Of a DNA stretch of 64,000 bases, positions 56,001-64,000 are shown in pieces. Position 1 is the stretch's first letter, and each line of letters starts with the position of its first letter. The notes under the pieces were generated by a model, which saw nothing but the letters and a program-made list of their open reading frames with translations, ran no database searches and was not told the origin of the DNA. The stretch covers positions 36,261,528-36,325,527 of the forward strand of contig CM051520.1 in NCBI GenBank assembly GCA_028015205.1, read 5' to 3'. The position numbers and the translations under genes are program-made. The stretch comes from Mytilisepta virgata. Taxonomy: Eukaryota > Mollusca > Bivalvia > Mytilida > Mytilidae.

Positions 56001-59000
56001 CAAATTTTACACACACTTTAAATGAAAAAAATCTATGTCAAATGGGAAATAGTTGTTTTTATAATTTTCTACAATTTGTTGTTTTCTTTATATATATATT
56101 GGACATGGACATGTTCCCGTTCGAAGAGGGTTCACTTCGGGGTTCACTTCACAATAACCGCATACCTTTAATGTATGTATATCTTATCCACACACTGTGT
56201 GTAGCCCCGTAAGTCTATCTTTTTAAAGTTTGATGTTAGTTCAGTTTTACAATTATACTTTTCAGTCGGTTTTGTACTTTGTATTCTTCAGTCCGTTTTC
56301 AGTTCTTTGCTTGCATAGCTTTTGCGCATGTATACGTTTGTCTAATTATTTTGTATGGAATGTTATATTTTATGTGTATATGTTGGATTTTATATCAATA
56401 AAAGTTTAAACTTTGAACTTTGTTTAGAAATAATAAAGGAAACCGTAACAGAACAGAACCAACCACGGAACTCGGATCATGGATATTTTGGGTTAATTAC
56501 GTTAAGCCACGTTAATTAAAGCAATTAATATGTGAAATTAGAAAGTATATTACATTCTCTAACTATTTTTTATTATATAATATTTTTGACGATCGTCGGC
56601 TCGGAGGTAAAACGGCTAGAAAATTGCAGCCCGTAAATTTAAAAGTATAGATACTAAAGCCCCACCTAATTAAATCACCAAATCTTTTCTGCATTAAAAT
56701 TCCGAATTTTAAACAGTAAAACGAGTATTAGATGTTACGTATATAATTATATATTATACTGATTGATTTTTTTCTCTCCTATTTATCTAAGTTAACTTCT
56801 CCGGTCCGGAGCTCCGGGCCAATATGCGATTTTTTACCGCAGTTGGTTAAGGGTTTGTTTTGTGTTTTAATTTCATTCTTCTGGTGTCCAAATTTGGGTC
56901 GCTCCTCAGACATATCAACAATAACAGAGAATAATTGATATTGTAAATGCGATTTAAAAGAGAGAAACTAAAGGGTATAAGATTTTTTCCATTCTTTTTC
57001 TTGTGTCAATAATGTCATTCTTTTCGATTGGTTTGTGCTTCGTTTCGTTCTATATACTGATTTTTGAGCGATCTGTCGGTCATTATATTGCCATATGGCC
57101 CTCAGTGTTATTAACGTTTTCTTAATTACAAATAGCAAACGGGGAAACCCGGCCAATTTCAAATGAATAGAAATATATTTATAACAGCACACGTGACGGG
57201 TATAATGCTAGACAATGTTAGAGTTTTGTATGGAAGTCATTATCTGCACATCTTAGACAACAACGTGTTACTACAATCCACTCCTTTTATTTTTTCTTAT
57301 CACTTCTAGCAAGACAAAGGGACAGTACAGTAATTGTATAGAAATGTGCGTAAATGGCCCATTAAATCAGACGTGACGCTTAATGGATTGATGTCATATG
57401 AATCTCGGACTACATTTCTCCATGGAGATCGACTTTTAAAATTCGGATGCGTGATTCCACAATACGTTCACATTGTATACATTTTCCCTCAAAGCACCAT
57501 GTTTTGATACTGAAATAGAGTGCACCACATAGAGTACTACAAGACAAGTAATATATTATATGTTATTGACTGGGTGTGAGAGTAATAATATGTTTACTGT
57601 CCCCGAGATACCAACTATTACCCCAAGGCCACCAAAGATGCAATAATGGAAAGAAAATTTACCGACGTGTTTTTAAATTTCTGTTGATTTTTGCATCGCT
57701 GTTGTCTAATTTTTCTTGTTAAACATCGGATAGGGAAGCAAATCATCTGAAAATTAATTGCTTATTTATAAATAATAGTGAAAAGTTACAACAACTTAAT
57801 TAAAAATAAAAATTTTGGCGTCATAAATTTGATTGATATATAAGGAAATGTAAATCATAATTTTTGTTCGTAAATAAACCATTGTAATTATGTTAATGCA
57901 TTTCAGATCTGTCAGAAGAAATAGACAATTAAATTTCTGGTTTTTGTTATCATGGTGACAACTGCATTAAAATCGAAAGAGAAATGACTTCACAATTTAT
58001 CTTTATAAATGTGAATCTATATAGAAAAAAATGGGAAAAAATGAAGAGGTGAAATAACTATTACCAACTACATGTATTAGCTAAAAAAATTAAGATAGTA
58101 TAAAAACAACAAACGAAAAAAAAACACAAAAAGAAAAACTGTGCCTTCATCTTTTATTTTACATGTATCAGCTTCTCGTTTGGGTTTAGCCGTCCAACCA
58201 GCATGGCTCTTTTTTTATATACATATTTGTATTTGAACATCTGATTTCTGTGGATATTGCATCATGAAAACGTTTGTGATTTCATAAAACATTCACAAAT
58301 CAATGGCGTTACTCTTTCATAGGGTAAGTATTGTTTTAAAGGAAATGGTAGGAGGGATTGATCAAAGGAAACTTTGAAACCGTGAAAAAACAATACTTAA
58401 TTAACATAACTAAACTTTGAATTAAAACAGAACTAGATCCGTTGTCTTAATACACAATTATTAACGTAGGAAGACCAGTACCAAATTTACTAATTTCTGT
58501 CTTCACCATGTCAAATATGTTTCGAAAAGATACAAAAATGATTTAATTTTTTTTCGTCCATCTGTACAAAATCTATTATCTTCTCTCTTACTTGAATTCA
58601 TATCGGTTTGCTATGGATCGTTATAACACTTAACACGTGATTGGGAATTAGCAAGATAATATGATGGACAATTTAGCATGTACAATAAATATTAATCTTT
58701 TGATTACAGTTTATTAAACAACCATTTGACTTATATGGCAGGATCGAATATCACCTGGAATATAATTAAAAGAGTTGGACGTGCGTGCAGGCTCATTGAC
58801 GACGCGAAAAATAATTTCGAGAATCCAATGTCATTTCCTAGGCCTCATGTCCACTTGTCATTGGTTTATTACACTATGTTTTTGTCCCATGAAGATATTA
58901 TTTCTCATGTACGCTAATACTGATCGTTTTTGCTTGTTGAACATAATAAATGGTGCGTAAATTTAAAACAATCTGCTCGATTTTACCCCTCAATCTTAGT

Positions 59001-60945
59001 CTTGATGACTCATTTTTAGAAATATACATATATTTTTTTTAAATAAATATACACCCATAAGGTGGTAGCAATACAAAAAAAAATTAAATTAAGAATAGAA
59101 ATAAAAATGAAATAGAAAAAAATAAATGATATATCGTGTAGAATTCATAAATAAGATTTGAGCCTTGACCGACATGGGCCTTACGATTTCAGTGCTAATA
59201 AATGTTGTACAAGGGTACATATAAAATTAGGTTTTAATAAGATATCAGTTTTCTAAAGGAGAAAAGAAAATTAAGAACGGTTCCTATTTTTAATTTCTTA
59301 TATAGTTGAATATCTCAGTTTTTCCTGCTATAAGAAAATAATTAATATTCAATTGTATTCACATTAAACAATTTAATAAAACTACAGACTTACAAACAAC
59401 CAAGTTGAGAGTTATTTGGAAATAATAGATACGCATATGACACAACAGCACAGCCTTGAATGAATTTATAAGTATCGAATTAACAAAATGATTAAGGGAG
59501 TAAACAATTTAACTCTTGTAGTGATTGATTGACACTAATTTGTGAGATTAGCTTGTATGAGCTGTTAATAGATATTAATGAGGTGAAACAGATCAGTACC
59601 GTGTTATGATAATGATGCGAGTAATCTACCATCACCATCACATGACCATACAGTACCTAAGTACGAATACACAGTACTAAAGATGTTTTACATAAACGTA
59701 TAACTCCTTTTATTCAGATGTTTTCCATTTAAAAAAAAATGAATGGTAATGCATTTTGGAAATATATCTAAAAATCTTTTTTATTAAAACATCATTTATT
59801 TGACATGTTTTTTTTATGTTTCTATTTCATTTTGAGATTGGTGCTGATGCGTCTGTATAGAACCTTAATCACATGTTAATTGTAACTTTCTTTTATTTTG
59901 TTTTACTTAGAATGATATAGTTTTTAGGAAGGACACACGAACATTATGATCCTTCCCTAAATATAAAGTACTAATATTTCTTGAACCACAATTTCAAGTT
60001 GCATTAAAATATATCACAACAAAATTTCTGCATTAATGGGTTAAAAAACAATAAAAAACCGTAAAGTGTCCGATAACACACGTGTGTATATTAAAAGTCT
60101 TAAGATTAATTCGGAAAACATGTGAAAATTTGAAACATAAATATATTTGACTAATTATATTTACACAAGAAAATAAAATTTTATAAAATACTAATAATAT
60201 TCCATCAAAACACATTTTTCACAATTCAAATTAAAAAAAAATCGGAAAAAAATATTGAGGGTCTATTACCAAAATCAAACTAAAAGGAATTTATTCATAA
60301 AATATGATATAAATAATTTTTGAAATATATCTACATATTTTTGTTTAATTTTCACCCAAAAAATATAAGGTAGTGTTTGTAATCTAAACAATATTTTTTG
60401 TCTTGATCCAGGTCACTGTCAGAAACAGATAAAATCAATTTACGGTCTCCGAAACAAGAAAGATATAAGGCCGGCGGAGTTATTTCCCTTTTATATGATT
60501 TTCCGATGAAGTTACATGTACGCGTCAGAATGCAGTCAAAAGTATTTGACAGTGACCACCTTTGAACCCCGTGAACCCTGATTTATAGGTCGTGAACCTC
60601 CATCAAAATTCGCTGGTAAATGTAAAAATCTCTAAATATTGTGTAAAAATTATGAAATGTTTTGAAAAAAACCGATTTATGGCACTACAAGATGACAAAG
60701 TTACATTAAAAAATATCAAATTTTCGAGGAAAACATGGTATAAAACCTATAAAACACTTACCCATATTGACTTTTCCAATTGTTTTAAATGGCTACAATG
60801 TCCAGTGAAGTTTCAAATATCAAAACATCTTGGTGGAAGCAATAACAACGCGGAAATTCCGAAATATATTCGAACCGGCGAAAATCGACGAAATATTTTC
60901 TGACGCATACACGTTGGTCACTTCTGATTTATTAGCATCAGATCA
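53067..60945. other. Right part of the giant element; no supported gene
   Basis: Nearly 8 kb of AT-rich sequence without a frame I can support. Short frames (53093-53584, 56968-57192, 58726-58960, 60033-60215, 60592-60903) have no recognisable domain. TTTTCAGT...CTTTTGCGCATG phrases occur at about 55520-55590 and 56275-56335. An ATCAATAAAAG segment at about 56396 resembles a polyadenylation signal. Near the right end, TCAGAA/TTCTGA motifs recur. On the minus strand an ATGG-GTAAGT at about 60765 could be a first-exon donor. Confidence 0.4.
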
Positions 60946-60977
60946 ATTCTGATTTAAACAAGTCGATCCCCTGACTG
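60946..60977 (-). repeat. Right terminal inverted repeat of the giant element
   Basis: Read on the minus strand it starts CAGTCAGGGGATCGACTTG and ends TCAGAAT. It supplies the last seven codons and the stop of the interrupted helicase frame (QSGDRLV). TATAT follows at 60978-60982. Confidence 0.9.
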
Positions 60978-63900
60978 TATATCATGACAATGAGCATGAA
61001 ATGATCTGGCATTATTGAATACAACTTTCAAACGATCATTGGAAATTTTGTACAATGGTGTGTAACACAGTTGTAAGATAGCATTTGTTCTCAATCTTTT
61101 GATTTCTTCTTTAACACACTCAGACACTGCTATTTTATCCACATTCAGATCTGATATATGCAAACCATTTAAGGATCTGACTCTGCTTAAAGCAACATAG
61201 TGAATGTGTGGTATCTTCCCTCTGTGTTTTGTGTTTAAATTAACCACAATTCTATCCAATGTATCTCCCTGAGATTTGTGAATGGTCTTTGCTGCAGCTG
61301 GTTTCAAGGGAAATTGAATGCGATCATAAGATTTCTGTCTGTACACAAAGGATCTCTTAATATCAAAAATGGGTGTCCAAGATTTGTCAATACCTCTGGT
61401 AAATAAATGACTATATTTTCTTCTAGATGCTAAACCTATTCTCTGATCATCAAACTTTACCCATACAATACTTGGTCTAGCAGATTCAGTTTTATATTCA
61501 ACCAATTCAACCACACAGGTAGATCCATTTGTAAGGCCATCATTGACATCAATATTGGCTGTTAGATCATATGTCATCCCAACTGCAAGCTGTACTTCTT
61601 TCGCAAGATTTGCAGTTTCAGCTTGTTTCTTAGGAAGACTATTTATCAGCTTATTTTTTATCTGTTCAGATACATCTCCACTGACAGAGTCAAATGCATT
61701 TACAATGACCTTTTCAGTTTCAAGTTTCATTATATGCTGGACATTGTAATTATCAACAAGGTCATTTTCAACAAATAAATGAATAGCTGATTGTTGTTGA
61801 TGTGTTTCTTCATTTTCTACAGTTCTAGTCCTTAATACGTCTAAATCTTGCTGTGTCAGTTCATTTTCTCTCAGGCGGTTCAAGAGGTGTGCAAATTCGA
61901 GATCATCTTTTTGCCTCATTATTTCGACAAGCTCATAAAAAGTAAACTTTTCCCTCCATAAATTTGGTGCTAATGCCGACATGCCTTTTTTCAAATCTTC
62001 AAAAATCCAACCATCAAAAACTGGTTTTAATTGGAAGAAGTCCCCAATAGCAATAACACTTACACCTCCAAAAGATTGCTTGCTACCCATTATTTTCTGC
62101 AATCTTGTATCAAGAAGAGAGAACATTCTGTTGCCAACCATTGATATTTCATCAATCATGATGACAGATAAATGTCTATACCTCATTCTTAGAGAATTAA
62201 GAACATCAGAAGACAAAGTTTGCTCTTCCAACTTTTTAGATGGTTGAATTTGAAAAGCATTATGCAACGTAACACCTCCAATGTTATAAGCAGCTTTTCC
62301 AGTTGGAGCACACAACAAAATCCGTACTTCATCAGGGTTTTCACCCTCAACAGAGCACAAATATCTGTGCAAAGCCTGATATAAAGCCTTTACAACAACT
62401 GATTTTCCAACACCTGCACCACCAGTTAAGAAAGCATGTAATGGCTCTTGTTTGGTCTTAATCCAGGTTATCACATGCTGGAAAAACTCGCGCTGCTTTT
62501 CATTTAGACTTTGAAGCATGTTTTTATATTGGTCATCTGGTATTCTTTTTGCATGACTGATTAATTCTACTGCAGCACTAGTCATTCCAAGGTCTTGTCC
62601 AATATCATAGTTTATATGATCTGGTTGCCTGTCTGGGTTGAAATGAACATATTTTTCAGCATCAACAATGGCTTCTTCTGCAGCTTCCTTTTCAACTTGT
62701 TCAGTTCCTGGAGCTATTTCATCAAAATTGTCAGTTTCATTTTCAGCAAGTTCAATAGCTTTATCTAACTCTTCTGCTTTTTGTTCATATTGCTTTAGTT
62801 TGTGCTCAATGATGCGAGTGACTGAAGAGTACTTCTGTTCATAACTTTCACACCCTTGTTTAAGGTCATTCTCATTTCTCCAAGGAAAGAATAGCATTAA
62901 GCGCTCCCTGTAAAAGTTCTCTGAATCTGTTTTTTTGTTGAATCGAACATATCTTATCACTCTACAATTTTTTCTCTGCCTGATAACTATTCCATTCTTA
63001 AGTGTCAGCTTAAATGCAGTTTTTTCTTCAGCATCTACTGTTTGTGGAGTTACTTCATCTTCATTTTCAAACTGTTCTTCAACTTCTTCATTTTCTGAAG
63101 ATTTATCTGGGAAAATCACTTCAAGTTGTGACATGTAATCAGCTAAACACCAATGTTCTAATGCTTTAGGTCTTTTTGCATATCTTTTAATAGCATTGTC
63201 TGCTTCAATGTCTGTTGAATCAGGAGAAAGCTTTTCTAACTGGTCTGAAGTCTTAAGCAGAAATGTTCTTTTTTCAGACTGTGATGTATTTATAAAGACT
63301 ACTTCTCTAGTTGCTTTAGTGAGTGGAATTTGCAACAATAAATACACTGCCTCTTGTGCACATGTTTCAACCGAATTGGTGAAGTAATTTCCTATAAGTC
63401 TGACTTGTTGTTTCAAACCTAAATTACCTTGTCGTGCTTCTTTTGCAGCTTGGTCTAACAATGCACTCATTCCTTTTTGTGACTTACTGATGTATGAAAC
63501 AATGTACATTGCACAGGCATATGGGTCAAGAACAAACTGTAAATCATGGTTTGCTTTCCATGCTGCCAACACATCTTTCATGTATGGATTAACACGTCCC
63601 TCTGATGGTTTTCGTTCTAGGAAAAGTTTTGGTCCACGAAGATTACTTCTAATTGCTTTTATGTAATCTTCTTCTGTCATTTCAAGAACATTTTCAAGGA
63701 ACTCTTCATGAGACAAATTCTCAACATTTTCCATTTCTTGAAGAGAGTCAATTTTTTGCTGAATCTCTTTGTAAATAGCTTTGTACTTTTCAATATCAGA
63801 TTCCAAAGGCTCCAAGATCATAGTTTTCTTAAGAGGGGGCAAAGGAAACCCAAATCTACAAACTGCATGACCTCCTTTTCTACATGTCTTTGAATGCTTA

Positions 63901-64000
63901 TGAACTTGTAACTGCACCCATTCTTTGCCAGTGGCAGGATTGGAAGAACAAGAAATAAATGTTAACATAGTTAACAATGGTTTCTTCAGAATCATGCTTA
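60978..64000 (-). pseudogene. Helitron Rep/helicase, cut off by the giant element and by the window edge
   Basis: The frame is open from the window end at 64000 to the insertion at 60978, about 1006 Helitron residues; the N-terminal Rep part lies outside. Counting from the Met at 63995, it has a Cys/His segment KTCRKGGHAVCRFGFPLPP (37-55). The Rep double-tyrosine motif MYIVSYISKS (163-172) is the covalent-attachment site of rolling-circle transposases. The PIF1-family helicase (SF1B) follows: Walker A GGAGVGKS (525-532), MIDE (613-616), GDFFQLKPV (651-659), AAKTIHKSQGDTLD (901-914) and YVALSRVRS (933-941). There is no internal stop, so it was young when interrupted. The protein should continue into the endonuclease domain now at 36913-37509. 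Lower-coordinate ORFs on the plus strand here are shadows. Confidence 0.93.

Larger units (their letters stand above)
37510..60977. mobile_element. Giant 23.5-kb TIR transposon inserted in a Helitron gene
   Basis: The ends are inverted repeats of about 32 bp, identical at 29 positions, both starting CAGTCAGGGGATC. They are flanked by TATAT on both sides (37505-37509 and 60978-60982). The left flank encodes the Helitron EEP domain and the right flank the Helitron helicase, both on the minus strand. Deleting 37510-60977 plus one TATAT joins the two in one frame, which fixes the boundaries to the base. Inside are a multi-exon gene, a Penelope-like element, two SINEs, a hAT-like MITE and foldbacks. 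GTCAG/CTGAC motifs cluster in the left subterminal 3 kb. I see no recognisable transposase. Size and 5-bp duplication do not match a superfamily I can name: Polinton elements have 6-bp duplications and several conserved genes, which are absent. It may itself be non-autonomous or decayed. Confidence 0.88.

Noticed and set aside
37510..60977. Polinton/Maverick element
   Set aside because: The size fits, but no polymerase B, integrase, ATPase or capsid-like genes are visible, and the duplication is 5 bp rather than 6.
37510..60977. Simple inversion or assembly chimera joining two Helitron copies
   Set aside because: Both flanks keep the same orientation, the frame is exactly restored, and matching TIRs plus TATAT duplicates are present; insertion explains all of it. 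Long-read confirmation is still desirable.

Overview
The window is eukaryotic nuclear DNA: AT-rich, no operons, genes split by GT-AG introns, and packed with decayed transposons, SINEs, tandem arrays and foldback elements. The repeat families look like those of a bivalve mollusc, most likely a marine mussel. That assignment is an inference from repeat style, not from a marker gene. I see no rRNA, no functional tRNA gene and no CRISPR. Nearly everything readable is mobile-element sequence; only three non-transposon gene models are supported, two of them broken.

Layout. 0.6-5.9 kb: a 147-bp direct repeat flanks a region holding a 0.93-kb foldback element and a 37/38-bp satellite. 6-15.5 kb: a hairpin of AAGATATCTT units, several 3' fragments of one retroelement (its reverse transcriptase remnant is at 14.7-15.6 kb, minus strand), and arrays of a ~155-165-bp tandem repeat. 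15.6-22.1 kb: two decayed LINEs on the plus strand, the second (L1-like, ORF1 plus ORF2) itself interrupted by two insertions. 22.1-26 kb: a TTAA-bounded MITE and simple repeats. 26.2-28.2 kb: a Myb/SANT-like gene with a 1-base frameshift, then an F-box/LRR-like gene with an in-frame TGA. 28.3-34 kb: tandem-repeat elements. 34-36.5 kb: quiet.

The main discovery is at large scale. The minus strand carries a Helitron-type rolling-circle transposon: Rep (Tyr motif) and PIF1-like helicase at 61-64 kb (open to the window edge), and its C-terminal endonuclease (EEP) domain at 36.9-37.5 kb. The two halves are separated by exactly 23,468 bp (37510-60977) bounded by ~32-bp terminal inverted repeats starting CAGTCAGGGGATC and by a 5-bp TATAT duplication. 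Removing that segment and one TATAT brings the helicase and endonuclease into one reading frame. So a giant TIR element of a superfamily I cannot name has jumped into a Helitron gene.

Inside the giant element are a multi-exon minus-strand gene (39.2-49.3 kb, unknown function, possible transposon cargo), a truncated Penelope-like element with GIY-YIG endonuclease, two tRNA-derived SINEs with perfect target-site duplications, a 732-bp hAT-like MITE with an 8-bp duplication, small foldbacks and three hammerhead-like motifs. These younger insertions suggest the giant element has been resident for some time.
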